The notes below the pieces were generated by a model, which was not told the DNA's origin, did not search any database, and was given only the letters and a program-made list of their open reading frames with translations. From Sycobia sp. Sy_11 (lineage: Eukaryota > Arthropoda > Insecta > Hymenoptera > Epichrysomallidae), in assembly GCA_018907035.1 (NCBI GenBank), contig JACCIC010000121.1, positions 1,637,125 through 1,701,124 of the forward strand: a DNA stretch of 64,000 nt. Reading direction: 5' to 3'. Positions 1-13,335 of the stretch are shown here, piece by piece; the first letter of the stretch is position 1; every line of letters begins with the position of its first letter. Made by a program: the position numbers and the translations under genes.

Positions 1-527
1 AACGTGTAATATAAATATAATAAATATTTTATATTATTAAAATCGTATTTAAAAATCTTTAACGATTAGAATAAAACAGAATAATAATCTTTTAATTTAA
101 ATAGTATTTCTAAATAAGTTTATTTTTATTAAAAAATTGAAATATTGAATAATTATTGAAAATTATCTGAATTATGTGAATATACGTTAAAGTATGTATT
201 CTAGATTGGAATTAATTTGGATGTTTCATTCAACTATTTTTATACAATCGATCTTCTTATTGGATGAGCAAATTTCAAATAATTTTATTGTCTGATTGAC
301 ATCTATCTATTCCTGAAAAAAAAGAAAAAAGGAGGGAAAAAAACCAATCAATGCAATAGTGCAAACGTGTGTATCTCTCGGAAATCATACTTTACTTAAT
401 CCGAATGGCGTCACACCGCACACTACCACTTAATCGAATTCCCATCAGTATTATTAACATGCGCGCCAAGGGAGAGCGGCGAGCGCGCGAGAGCTATTCA
501 CGAAATCGATTTTCTCCCCGATCACAG

Positions 528-580
<53 letters not shown>

Positions 581-3500
581 TTTATATGTTCGCACTATTC
601 TATTGCTTGCGCGCATACGTGCGTTGGATTCGATACCTTAAGAAAGGAATAAAAAAGATTTATTTTTCTTTGCGCATATCTGCACATGTAAGTATACTTT
701 AATCCTAATTGCCTCGAAGGCAGGCTACATTTCTGTCCTCGTTTACTCTCTGATGGATTTTAATAGAAATTAAAGGCAAACCATTAATTAATACTTTTCT
801 AAGATGGCGATAGTATTATAAAATCGTTTGACTTTCTACTAAAAAATACGAAGATGTATACTAATGCTCGTAAATTATTCATAATAATAAATTCGCTTTG
901 TTTCTAAAATTAATTTTATTATTAAAATAATAAAATTTTAAGTCTGTAAATATAATTAAATAGAAAATTGTGTATAAAATTCTTGTGGAATTTCAATATA
1001 AGGTATATTACAATAATGACATGAACATATATAATGCATTTATTTATTTTCTACATTATTAAAATAAACTTTTTTCTACGAATTAACAGTAACTTTTTTA
1101 TATAGCTTGATACATTTTCAGTAGCTTTGATAAGAATCTAATATTAAAAAATAATTATTATTATTTTTTTTATTTCCAAATTAATAGTGCGAAATGAAAC
1201 TGATACTTGGGTTAGTATTTCTCGAGCATTATTTTAAAATTATTTTCTAAAAATTTCATTAAAAACTCCATAAATGTTATTAAACTACAAATTTTGCAAA
1301 AAAAAAAATACTTTTTGAAAGACTGTGTTAGATTTTCGTAACTATTAATATCATACATTTTTATGCAATGCAAAAACATCTTTTGGTTGTTAAATATTTC
1401 AAAACAATCCATATTATTTTCACATTGAAGCGTTAATAAAATGAAATATGGGGAGAAGGGAAACGTATAAATGTTACGATAAACAACAGTCAATCGAGGT
1501 TTTTAACAAGAACATACGCGCATATACATACAAGATCAATAAAACTAGCATAATATTTTTTTTTAAAGACTAAAATAATTTTACCATTGGCTTATATATT
1601 TCTTGTTAAAAAAAATCAAATTTAATTTAGGAAATGTATCCACTATTTAAAAGTAATTATATAGCTGTTATATTAATACAACATCCTCACAAACATACCT
1701 GCCCCGTAGTGAACACGTACCCAAATATTTATAATTTAAGAAAAAATTAATACATTCATCCTTCTATTTTATTCCATTTCAATAATACCGTTTATTTTAG
1801 AAATGTATTAAATGATTAAACTTTAACACGATGATTGGCCGAACACAAAAGTATTTTAATTCCAAACTTTTTTTTTTTGTTTGAAAAATCGTCGTTGTTT
1901 ATACTATTCTATAAAAAAACTTGAAACTGAAGATGATAATCAAAGAGAGTATAGGTATATTTTCGTACGCTGGTCAATTCCTTTTTCTTTTGCTCTTCTT
2001 TCGCTGCCACGTTATTTCGTGTGTGCGATTTTGTATCCCCCTTCCAATTGCGTACATTCGATAGGGCAAAAAACTCTAATAAACTCGAGAGTGGTTAACC
2101 TTTTAACTGCCTCGAGTCAGTCCTTTGAACTCTAGAGAAATTTTATTATCCAATGCAAACTTATCACGGTGGCATTTAAATATTCGCAATGATTTAAAAA
2201 AGCATGTTTACGTATATTTATACAAGTCACATACACGAAAGCCTAAAACGTGATAGATGCTTTTCGGCAGAGATAAAACCGGATAAAACGTAAATGAACT
2301 CATAAAGTGTGATAGAAATGAAGAAAGTAAAAATTATAATATTGTAGAAATTAAATAAAAATTTTAATACGAGTCTCAATATAATACGATATTTTTTGCT
2401 AGTCTTTATGTTTCCTTTTTTTTATTTTTATAATAATTTTACTGCATATTATTGTTTACCGAATTTGGCAATATTACAAAGGTTGTAACAATTTTATTCG
2501 ATTATTCGTCACATTTACGTATAATTGTGATTTAGAAGTTTGTGCATTACTTTTCGACAATAAATTATAGTTGATTTACACGCACGCACACACGCACATT
2601 TTGCTGCTAACCACCATCACTAATAATTGTATTTATGTTTTACCAGATAAAGCAATTTGCTTTGCTTAATTGCAAGATATTTATAAGTAACTAACCAAAC
2701 ATATATCATTCTCTTACATAGACCATGATGTTGCGCAATCTTAAGCAAACTCTTAAAATCTCGTGAAAATGAAAGCCTTGCCGTGCTCGATGAAAAATTC
2801 TTGTTCGAGCAGGTTTACGGGATGAGTTTAATTTAATCTATACAGAAACATTTTAAATTAATAGGTAAAAAAAATTTCAAGTACATAAGCAAACTTGAGA
2901 CAATACATTGAAAAATTATGTTCGAATCATTTTTCACGAGATTTGCGCTTATTTATTTTAAAAGTTCAATGTTGACTATATATAAATAAATAATTCTCGA
3001 TAGCGAATAGTTAATTTCATTTTTTACATTTAAAATACTTGTAATTGGGTTTTATTTTGAATAATATATTTTTTAATATTCCATATTCAGTAAAAATCTG
3101 TAATGAATGTTTCTTTTGTTAAAGTTAGTTTTATGAAGAAAAATAAGCGAGTCTACGAAAATTCACTAGCTTGTTCACATCGCTCTTTCTCTATAATATA
3201 TTATTCTCTATAATTATTATCTATTTCTATATCATATAAAACGTACTGAATTTATTTAAATTTATTAAAGCGTGCGCATAATAAAGCCACTGTGCATTAA
3301 AAAAAAAAAGATTTTAGTTAACATTGAATCTAAAGACACAAAAAGTTTCTCTTATTCTAAATCTTTTGTTTTGTGCAAAAGAAAGAGAAGGAACTTTCAG
3401 GGTTTCAAGACAAAAAAAAGAAGTTTTTGTTTATATTGAACTGTGCATATTATTCCTATTTTTTGGTCGTCTATTAAAGTGAAAAAAAGAACATAGCGAA

Positions 3501-4421
3501 GTAAACAGATATAAAATTTCGCAGTAAATTACGTAATTATAAATCGAAAATAAGTTTTGCGATGAACATGTTTATTTTAATATAAAATTATACATTATTT
3601 TTAAACGGCGAAAAAGTTTTGTTTTGTTCTTTTAAAATAGTACAATTTCATATACACTTATCGTTAAATTCATAGCAGTTAATTCGTGACAACTGACAAT
3701 AATTTCCTGTTAATCTGAAAATATAGAAATCAATATATAAATATATATTATTTACTCATCCAAAATCATTGAACTTTTCTGCATGCGAATCTATATAAAA
3801 GTTTAATATTAAGGTTGTGAATTACTTTAGAAAAATATATTATATAGCAAAATACACGATATTTTTATGCGATTCTCTTCGCCGGACATTATTCAACTAA
3901 TGGAAATTAAACTTATATAAAAAGAATAATAATAAGTTCATTAGTTTTTTCATTGTAAAAAAAATAATTTTAATATTGTATACATTACAAAAACGCACAT
4001 TGTAATATAAAGATTTCAAATATGTTAGATAATGCAGATATAAATATTATAATCGAAAAATTAAATATACGTAAAGCTAGAATATACATTAAAAAGATAC
4101 CAAACGGTGTTTCTATAGAAAAAATATTAATAGCATTGTACGGCGCAAGATGCTGCCACGATACAAGGAGAGCGCATACGCTCCATTGTCAAAACTACAA
4201 TTGAAACCTTGACTAAAATTATATGGTATAAAGAGCAAGAGGGGCAAGGAGAAGGGGGGGTAGAGAAAGTACAGCTGCCAAAACTACAACGGTAGAGTAA
4301 AGTCAGATATAATTCTCCCTTTATCCATAAGCAGTCATAAGTCACCATATATTAGGTATTAGAATATTTTGCGTATAGACAAGCAGCACGCCCCACAGGC
4401 GTGAATACAATAAAGTATACA

Positions 4422-4426
<5 letters not shown>
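1..4426. other. AT-rich non-coding DNA, no gene seen
   Basis: Apart from a (TA)n microsatellite at 530-577, this stretch is AT-rich with only short chance frames. I see no splice-bounded exon, no recognisable protein motif and no transposon termini. A short GC-richer patch at 440-620 and a purine-rich patch near 4,235-4,270 are not interpretable on their own. Confidence 0.6.
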
Positions 4427-4482
<56 letters not shown>

Positions 4483-4542
4483 AGACAGTTCCAGTTGAGC
4501 TAACGCGCGCAATCAAAGTGTGCACGCGCGCGCGCGTGTGTA

Positions 4543-4609
<67 letters not shown>

Positions 4610-4811
4610 CGGAGAAACGAGTCTGAAAATCACGGCTGGAAATCTATTGGAAATTCTTCAAGTCGCGCGATGTCTGTGAGAGGGGGAGAGATAATTGTTG
4701 AGTGAAAAGAAAAAAGAATTTATAAAAAAGGCTTAAACGGAGAGCTGAGCAGCTTGTCTCCATACCTGATTATAGCGTACAAATTTATTATAACGTAATA
4801 TAAATAAATAA

Positions 4812-4868
<57 letters not shown>

Positions 4869-5491
4869 GTAGCACAGACTACCATCGGGCAATTTTTTTT
4901 CGAAAGGATCTTATAAGAGATGGGGCGGGGGGGACACCTTGTATAGGCATATATAAGAAAGAACGCGAGGAGAACAAAATATAGCAAACCTCGAACTACG
5001 GCCTGTAAAGCGCGAAGCAACGCGTTATATCTGGGTGGTATAATGTAGGTACACCTAATAGGTTCAAGGACGAAGGAGTCATTCACACCACATCGTCGTG
5101 CGGGAGAAACTTTGAGTATAATATATCGCGCGCTACTCTCATAGTCGCCATGCTGGAGAGCCATATATATATATATATATGGAATATATACGAACAACGC
5201 AGCGACAACAGTAGCAGACGTTAAAGCAGCAGCAGCCGTGAATACTGACTCCTCGACGACTTATAACACGCAACACAACGCGTATTATAAAGAAAGATGG
5301 CTTATCCCTCTCGACAAAGCGCGGCAAACCGCAACGCGTATGACGCGAGTTCCCTTCCTTTTATATATATATATATCCGCGCACACCACCCTATATAACG
5401 CGCGGGTTCTCCGTGTGTCTCTTTTTCTTCTCCTCGGCTGCTGCTGCTGCTACTGTTGCTGCTATTGCTGCTGCGTTATATAGATGTGCCG

Positions 5492-5559
<68 letters not shown>

Positions 5560-5760
5560 AGAGAGCTAGCTAGAGAGAGAGAGAGAGAGCGCGAGCGAGA
5601 GAGAGAGGAGAGAGAGAGATAGAGAGAGCGCGAGAGAGTGAGAGAGATAGAGAGAGATAGACAGATAGAGAGAGCGCGAGGAGAGAGAGAGAGAGGGGGG
5701 GAGAGAGAGAGTGCATCATGGTGCAGCATGTTATAGTGCTATAATACGTGCGTTATGAGA
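4427..5760. repeat. Microsatellite cluster: (TA)n, (GC)n, (GA)n
   Basis: Three long (TA)n tracts lie at 4427-4478, 4545-4608 and about 4817-4865, with a short alternating GC tract at about 4523-4536 directly before the second. A purine tract, pure (GA)n at 5495-5557 and imperfect to about 5711, ends the cluster. (TA)n can extrude cruciforms and (GA)n can form triplexes. The frames across them are low complexity (YIYI, SLSL, ERER) and are not genes. Confidence 0.85.
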
Positions 5761-7285
5761 AGCTCCGATGCACAAAATCATATATGGAAAAAACACGAGT
5801 GGGAGGGGGAGAGAGATAGAGAGGGAGGTAGAAGGAGAAGAGGATGCGCATGCACTGTGCAGTCGCAGGCTACACGCACACCGGTAGAGAAAAAAACAAC
5901 TGCGGAAGCTCGAGACTTTGATGCCGATGGCATGTATACACGGATGTGTGGCGGGGATCGGATGAAGTTCTGTTGTGAGATGAAATTGAATGCACTTCGA
6001 CATAATTGAATTTCCTTCTGCCGATGCTGATGGCGGAGAGGTCTCGGACACACAGCTTTTGCCCAACTGTTAAATATGCGCACGCAGGGTTGACCTCTAA
6101 ATATGAATCGTCATTTTATCCAGCATCTTAATGGCGCAAAAAGAAATGAGCATCGAATTATTTAATTAACGCGCGATTTCTGTTTATAGCATCGTTCGTA
6201 AACACTGTGGACATGCTGTGATTTTGGGTTTAATCATTATTTTTGTTGAAACACAGCTAGCATGGCTTCGGCGATAGCATGTGATAGCATGCTTTAATGA
6301 TATAAGTATAAATGTTCCTGTTTTTTTTAAACATATTATAATAATACTTTAAATTTGACATAATAAGTATTCGAATTTATTTCCAGTTCCGCATTTTTTA
6401 ATTCCCCATTTTTCAAGTCTCATTTTTTCAAAGCCTTATCAACATTCATTTTCTTTTTCATAAGTGTCGGATTTATGGTTAAATAATTAAAATACTTCAA
6501 TTTCCAATAAAGATAATTAAATATTGAGCCAAACTAATCGAGCTTGCAGAGTTTAAAAATGTTATTATTAAATTATTTTATTATTTAGATTTTTCTACAA
6601 AAAATATTTCTATATGAAACAGTTAATTAAACGTTTGTAAAAAAGCGCGAAAAGCTATATTTATTCTATCCGCATTTTCGATTGATTTTTTTCTTCAATA
6701 TTTATATTTTTCTTTGTACAAAACATTTTCCGTTTTCATATAATTTTCTAATAATTTGAGTTGCATTCGAACCACCTTAAAGCAATTTTTGAAAATTCGA
6801 AGATAATCAGGATATAAGACAAGATAGGGTCTTCAAAGTGTGTTATACGTTATGAAATTATAATTACATTGAGATAAAATCCAAGCGCGAATATAATTGT
6901 CTTACAGGGGTAACATTTTATAAATTGTATACAGATTATATATATTTATATAATTATATACTTTGTATACAATAACAATTATTGAGGAATTATTTGCTCA
7001 AATGCAAAGTAATTGAGACTTTGGATTTTAATCAATACATAATTACAATTGCAGCGCAGATCGCGTACAAAATTGAAAATATCGATGGGCAACATAAGCG
7101 AACGCAAAATCACGCGCGACTTAATAGTTTTTTCTTTCTCTTATAACGTGCCAGTGTAATATATTGCAAAAAATTTAATCATAGTTGTTCTTCTACTATT
7201 ATGTATAGTAGTTGTTCGAATCGCGACTACGCGCTTCGTTCGTGAGCTCCTAACACCGGGAGCATCGAAGCTTAAAAATCGAAGT
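5761..7285. other. Non-coding, no gene seen
   Basis: GC-richer up to about 6,060, then AT-rich. I find no exon-like frame, RNA gene or transposon terminus here. Confidence 0.5.
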
Positions 7286-7286
7286 T

Positions 7287-7337
<51 letters not shown>

Positions 7338-7403
7338 CGAGGGAAAAAAGAGAGGTAGGAAGATAGTGTGAGCAGCTTGGCTTTTAAGGTTTCTTCTTGT
7401 ATG

Positions 7404-7460
<57 letters not shown>
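7286..7460. repeat. (GA)n then (TA)n microsatellites
   Basis: A (GA)n tract at about 7290-7335 is followed after about 65 bp by a (TA)n tract at about 7404-7456 and a short CA-rich tail. It has the same purine-tract plus (TA)n arrangement as the 4.4-5.7 kb cluster. Confidence 0.85.
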
Positions 7461-7461
<1 letters not shown>

Positions 7462-8019
7462 CACATACATACACACACATATACCGCTTGCACGACAGAT
7501 ACGTGAACGGACGGTCGGACGAGCGGACGGATGGACGGACTTTAGAACGAGCGGAGAGAAAATTTACGGTGCCCTGCGAATGCCTTCATCCCCCCCTCTC
7601 GGCTTTATATTATTATCTCTATAAGCATTGGCCATTCTTCGCATATATAGGGTTTTGTCAAGAGCAAGTGCATACGCCAATCATTACATAATAGACTTAG
7701 CACGCAAGCACCATCTGGCTTCAAGAAAGATGGTGGTATAGAGTCGGAAGTTGGCATCAGTATGGAAATTAAAACAAGATCTTTAAAGAATATCGACTTT
7801 ACGAATCTTATATTTCTCATTGTAAAAAATATTTTTCGTTTCAATAACATTAATCCAAAGGCTCAACGTCGGTGTTACTTATAACTTGCTCCTGATTTTC
7901 AGCAGTTTTAATTATAGCAATTATGCAGCATTTTACTCTTGCATTCCAATGATGTAAGATTCATACGCACGAGTTATATGGACGAGTCATCTAATAGTCG
8001 TTACTTTTACGGAATAGCT

Positions 8020-8023
<4 letters not shown>

Positions 8024-8070
<47 letters not shown>
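8024..8070. repeat. 47-base poly(A) run
   Basis: An uninterrupted run of A residues. It could be the tail of an old retroposed sequence on the + strand, but I see neither a recognisable body before it nor a target-site duplication around it. It may equally be simple slippage. Confidence 0.8.
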
Positions 8071-8072
<2 letters not shown>

Positions 8073-8547
8073 GAACAAAACATTTTCTTTTCCCTCACGT
8101 CTGCACATATTGTAAATCACGTCTTTTTCTTTTATATTATTTCGTGAATAAATAATTATGAAACGTTATCTTTCAGATATATGAATGGGTACACCAGATA
8201 TAATAAATATATAAAGCTCTAAACGCGTGGTTAATAACAAAATGATTTATTGAACGAATTTCGTAAGATATCGAGCACGATACTTACAATTCATTTGCAA
8301 CCATTAACCGCCATTAAATATCGCTTCACAAAGGCAGAAAATCTCACATAACTTTGATGGCAGACAGCTAACAATCGAGGAGAGCCACCGGGAGGAAATA
8401 GAGCCTCTGCAGCAGCAGAGTCATATAGAAATACGGGGATCGCAGGAATTTATCTTATTGTTCTGCTCTTGTGTTTACGCGTGTATGGGTTAGTGGTATA
8501 TATAGGGAGGCAGACGCAAAGGGATGGTGGAGATTATATAGAACGGA

Positions 8548-8548
<1 letters not shown>

Positions 8549-8610
<62 letters not shown>

Positions 8611-9330
8611 CCCCGCGATACGCGTAACAGTCACGCAAGAAAGGTGAAGTGACGGTTCGATAGTGTTGAAAAGCCAATTGGTGTGTGCGTATGTGCATTC
8701 GTTCCTTCGGTTTCTTGATTTGTGTTCGCGAGAAGAGGAAGGAGGAGGCGAGGTGGAGAAAGAATAGAGAGGAAAAAGAGAGAAAGAGTAAGGGAAGGAG
8801 AGAGAATCATGGGGACGCGCGGACGCTCTCTCTTTTGTGGAAATAACAGGTGCGCCTAGACCGGATTCTCGCGAAACGTGACGAAGTCCGAGTGAAAGAG
8901 AGAGACAGGGAGAGAGAAAGGAGCCACAGAACAGTCGTGTGTATATCGCATACACGGGCTCAAGAGTGCAAGACTTTTGTGTGCTATTCGCGAATGTGTG
9001 TGTGTGCGCGTGCGCGCGCGTGTGTGTGTGTCTAGGTACAGGAATCGGGCGGTCGCGTTCGCTTTCAGAAAAAAAAATCGACTGTGCTACCAAGGGCACG
9101 CGGGAGCGGAGAACAGCACGCAAACTTGCGAGTATCGTTACAAATAAGTATATGTATATATGTTTTCTACACATTACTATGGATATATATAGGAACTTTG
9201 CGAGCGATAGACTATAGTAGGCTGTGCTAGGCGAGCCCGGTTCCCCACCCACCCTCCCGTCGCCATACCATCTAGGCGTGCAAGAAAGACAGAGATTCTT
9301 TTGCTCCTGGCCCACTTTGCAGGGGCGTGC
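8549..9330. repeat. (GA)n tract and purine-rich, CpG-rich block
   Basis: (GA)n at about 8549-8608, a long imperfect purine tract to about 8,920, and an alternating TG/CG tract at about 8996-9032. The long open frame on the minus strand here is low complexity and is rejected as a gene. Confidence 0.7.
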
Positions 9331-9810
9331 AGTCGATGTCGATGAGGTGGCGGCGCGCTATTCTTCTTTACCTATTACCGCCCCTCTCTAGCTCTCGCCC
9401 CACTCTTAGAACATACTGTGTTCTACGTTCATCCTTTACTATTATATAGACATTACACTCCGAGCTCTGTGTGGTTTTTCTCTGTGAGTTCAAAACACTT
9501 ACTCAATGTCGCGCGAATACATTGATATGAGATTTTTGCCTCATTTTTCACGCGGTGTATAGTATTTTAGTGATATAATTTTATTAAATGGACAAGTTTT
9601 TGTTGTTTTTCGCTGAATCTCTATTTCAAGTTTAGATATTATATATAGCGAAAGCCAAATCAAAAATTGTTTGTGAACGTTAAACTTTAAGGATGAAAAA
9701 AAATTCACGTGCTTACAAGTATAGATATGTTAACGTCATATTTTAATAGAGAACTTCACTGTTTGTTGATAAAGCATAAAAACAAGATAAATAATATCCA
9801 GTCGTAAGAG

Positions 9811-10445
9811 ACACAGGGGTTATCCCATATTAAATTCAAGCTCCGTTTTGTAACTCAGTTTTACTCCATGTTGTTGTCTGCGCAAAATCGATTTTTCGAG
9901 GTTACCAGGCTCCAAAATCAATCATTTCCGAGATCCGGCCCATTTTTTAACAAAAATGGTAATTTTTCGAGAAAAAACAATAAAATTTAATATATGAGAA
10001 ATTATAATACATTGTAAACAATTAGCTTTGAATGATATTTTATCTTTTATATATTTTTCACGAAATCGATATTTTAAGAAAAAAAACTAGTGGAACGCGT
10101 GAAAAACAATTGATCTGGCACTGTTTAAGTTTACTTATATAGATATTAGCCTATAATAATCAAGCGTTCAGTTATTTTCGTGGTTTCTTCTTATAATATG
10201 GTATTTACGAAAAATATAGGCAAGAAAAAAACTTTAATATATAAATATTTACCGCACGGACTGGGCTACATAATTTATTATATTTTATCGAAAAATAACC
10301 AATTTCGCCAAAAATGGGCTCGATCTCGGAAATAACCAATTTGTTGAGCCTTAAATTCTCAAAATATCGATTCAAAGCACCGAAAAACAAAGTAACACCA
10401 TGCTATCGAGGGGACCTTGAATTCGATACGGAATCCCTCTGTGCG
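9811..10445. mobile_element. Fold-back (MITE-like) element with long imperfect inverted repeats
   Basis: The left arm (about 9811-9980) and the right arm (about 10270-10445) are imperfect inverted repeats. Reading inward, both ends share an ACAG-GG start, then an AATTCAAG block about 25 bases in, then a CTCGG/AAAT block and an AAAAATGG block. A spacer of about 290 bases separates the arms and no transposase is encoded. This fits an old non-autonomous DNA transposon. I could not fix the exact ends or see a clean target duplication. The arms were aligned by eye. Confidence 0.6.
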
Positions 10446-12143
10446 CCCGGTCTGTATGTGCGGCGGATCTGATTTAGATTAAACCAATAACTCATATTAC
10501 CTTTAAAATAGGCTCTGTATGAAGTTTTAGGATCAAATGTTCCTACAGTCTCAAAATATAGCAGTTTCTTGCTTATGGCTTTTAATACTTTTCTTTAATT
10601 ATATTCTTTAGGGTTTTGTTTCTGAATGAAATTCCGTAGTTTTAGCTGTGAATTCGAAAAAAATAATAACATTTGAAGCAAAAAAGTTCTGATGAATATC
10701 AATAATTCAGTAGATGCGTTGTTTCTTAGTTATTATCAATTGAAGTAAATGTTCTACGACTGAATTATATATGTTCAGGAAAAATTGCCTATCTAGTAAC
10801 TAACATGTAGAGAATTAGCAAAAGTTTAATGAACAATAACTATGAATCTACTTTGGCCGTAGTAGATACATCGATATGGTGAGGCCGGTGGGGACAGTCA
10901 GGTTGTCCTTAACTAGCAATACTGTAATAATTAATTTGTAACTTAATTTTTATTTTTTATTTTTTAGTAGTATTCTCTTATTTCAGTTTCTACGGGAGTC
11001 ATTATAAACAAGGACAGTTTCTCATTACGTAATTATAAATATATTCGCTATATAATTTTATAAGATGTACGTAATGATAAATTTTACATCACCCATTTCA
11101 AAGCGATATTTTGTTCCCGCAATCAAATTATATATCATACTATGACTCTATACATCATTTGGTATAGGCAAATTAGAATTTTTTATTTCCAACTTCTTTT
11201 AAGCTGACATCAAAGGTACGAGTTTTATCATTTCAAAATTCTAGAATTTCACAAAGCTCATCTTAGAGCTATTTCAAATCAGAGGTATCTTGCTGAATTT
11301 TGACTAAATGCGTCACCCACAGGGTGGCATCTTTTTCTAAAAGAACAAAAATTGGAAATATAGAAAAAGAAACAATTTTGACAGTAATATTTATAATACT
11401 GGTTTTCAAACAGTAATATGGACCATATCTTTCCCTGGAAATTGTCTGATTCCATATTTTTACACAAAGATTACTCAATAACTGTCTGGCTAGCGGTTCG
11501 TTTAGTATTATATTAGGTAGGAATGATTTTATCTAATTTGTTGTTACATAAGGATTCGTTGTTTCATTATTCAATAAATTAATATAAAAAACTACACTTT
11601 ATAGGAATTTTTCTAATTAAATGTCATAATTTTTGAGCATTGAAAAAAATCTAGCATATTCTATTGAAATACATTACGAGAATTTACTGAAATTCTGGCA
11701 AATATTCACTGTCTTTAGCTTTCCTTGTTTAAGACTTTGATAAATCGGTCTCGAACGTTTGATCGTTTTTTATTTTACCTTAGGAATGAGTCAGATTATT
11801 ACTTGTATACGAGCACAATTTCTTTTGTACGCGAACCGTTAGAAAATCAAAGTGCGCGTCACTTAACGTGAAAAGGCTTTAGTTGGTGACATAATACGTC
11901 GTCGTCGAGATCTCCGCTATCTAGGCGAGAAAATCGCCGGTTATGAAAGATAAAGTGGCGATGGGTAAGGAGGGGGGAGGGGGAGAAAAGAAACACGGGA
12001 AACTCGGAGTGAAAAGTTGCAACGAGAGGCACCTCGGCACAGAGAGTGCAAGCGAACGGGCGAGCGAGCGAGCGATCCAGGGTTAAGTCAGCGTCGTTGC
12101 CGCGCGAGGATTCGGGCCAAGGCTTTTCCCCTACCACTGGACA

Positions 12144-12191
<48 letters not shown>

Positions 12192-12416
12192 CTCTGTCTT
12201 TTTTGCTCGCTCGCTCGCTCGCTCGCTTCAATGCATTGTATCTTACGGGGCCTTTTTCTCACACACTGAATAACCGTCTCGCTGCCTTCCTACACCAGTC
12301 TACATAGAATATGCGCGGGAGAGTAACTATATGACGAGTTTCGACGTGTCTCAGAATTTAGGCTCTCCATATCAGAATAAGAGGCTTAACTTTTGCTGCA
12401 CACAAACGCACACACA

Positions 12417-12455
<39 letters not shown>

Positions 12456-12754
12456 TCGCACACACACAAACACACACACGCGCGCGCGCGCGTATATAGG
12501 AGAGAGACAGGAAAGGGAAAGAGAGAAGTGAAGAGAAAGAGAAAGGCGAGGCGATGAAGAAGGTGGGGCTTTTAAAAAGAGGTAGGGCATACAAGAGAGT
12601 TGTGTGCGGGTGAGTATGGCTACACGTGTTTGTACGCGTGCACAGGGAAATCAGCTGACTCGTACAAGAGAGTGAAAGAGCGGCACTCGATGCAACGCCG
12701 AAGATATAAGTGAACTCCTGTGTTTTTTACTTTCATTACACTACATTATCCCTT
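10446..12754. other. Non-coding; (CT)n and (GCAC)n tracts
   Basis: Mostly AT-rich non-coding DNA. At about 12147-12188 there is a (CT)n tract and at about 12411-12455 a (GCAC)n tract followed by alternating CG. No exon was recognised. Confidence 0.5.
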
Positions 12755-13335
12755 AAGGGAATGTCGGTGTAAAATCCGACGGCCATAACTCCGCGTGATG
12801 CGACAGAAGATTGGACGACGATTTTTCACAATATAACAACCCAAGTAGAAATAATCGCAGGTAACCTGAAATTATTTTCAGGTATTCGTCAGGGTAACTA
12901 CCGAGTTACTATTGTCCCTGTACAGGAATGCATAGAGTGGCTACACAGAGCCAGTACAGATAACCTGTATTTTCGGTTACAGCGCCATTTACGATAATTT
13001 CTGAATTAAATAACTAATTAAATATATTTATAATATATAAAACTGTATAGTTCTCAAAATATGCAAATAAATATTAAAATTAAGATTAAATTATTTATTT
13101 TTCTACTAAATAGATCCACGAATTTCACAATTTACAGTTGCAATTTTCAGTTTGTCCACAACTATTTCGTAAATTTTGAGTGCTTATCGTCACAGGAATC
13201 TCGACAACCGGTATTTTCACCATTGACGCGTATAAATTGTTAGTTTGCGAAAAATCGTCATCAAATCTTCTGTCGTGTCATGATACCATGTTGTGCGATG
13301 TTATGACAGCTTTACTCAAGCCAGATTTTGCTCAA
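12755..13335. mobile_element. Second fold-back element
   Basis: A segment around 12795-12845 (GACAGAAGATT, then a GACGATTTTTC core) reappears as an imperfect reverse complement at about 13230-13300 (GAAAAATCGTC, then AATCTTCTGTCG). The matched arms extend weakly outwards, giving an element of about 550-580 bp with an AT-rich centre and no coding capacity. The family differs from the 9.8-kb fold-back. The exact ends are uncertain. Confidence 0.5.

Noticed and set aside
4733..5197. 154-codon minus-strand frame
   Set aside because: Spans a (TA)n tract; no recognisable protein segment.
8024..8070. Poly(A) as the tail of a LINE or processed pseudogene
   Set aside because: No coding or SINE-like body precedes it and no target duplication could be found.
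8455..9315. 286-codon open frame on the minus strand
   Set aside because: It crosses (GA)n and purine-rich tracts and translates into Ser/Leu and Thr/His repeats; no domain, no codon structure outside the repeats.
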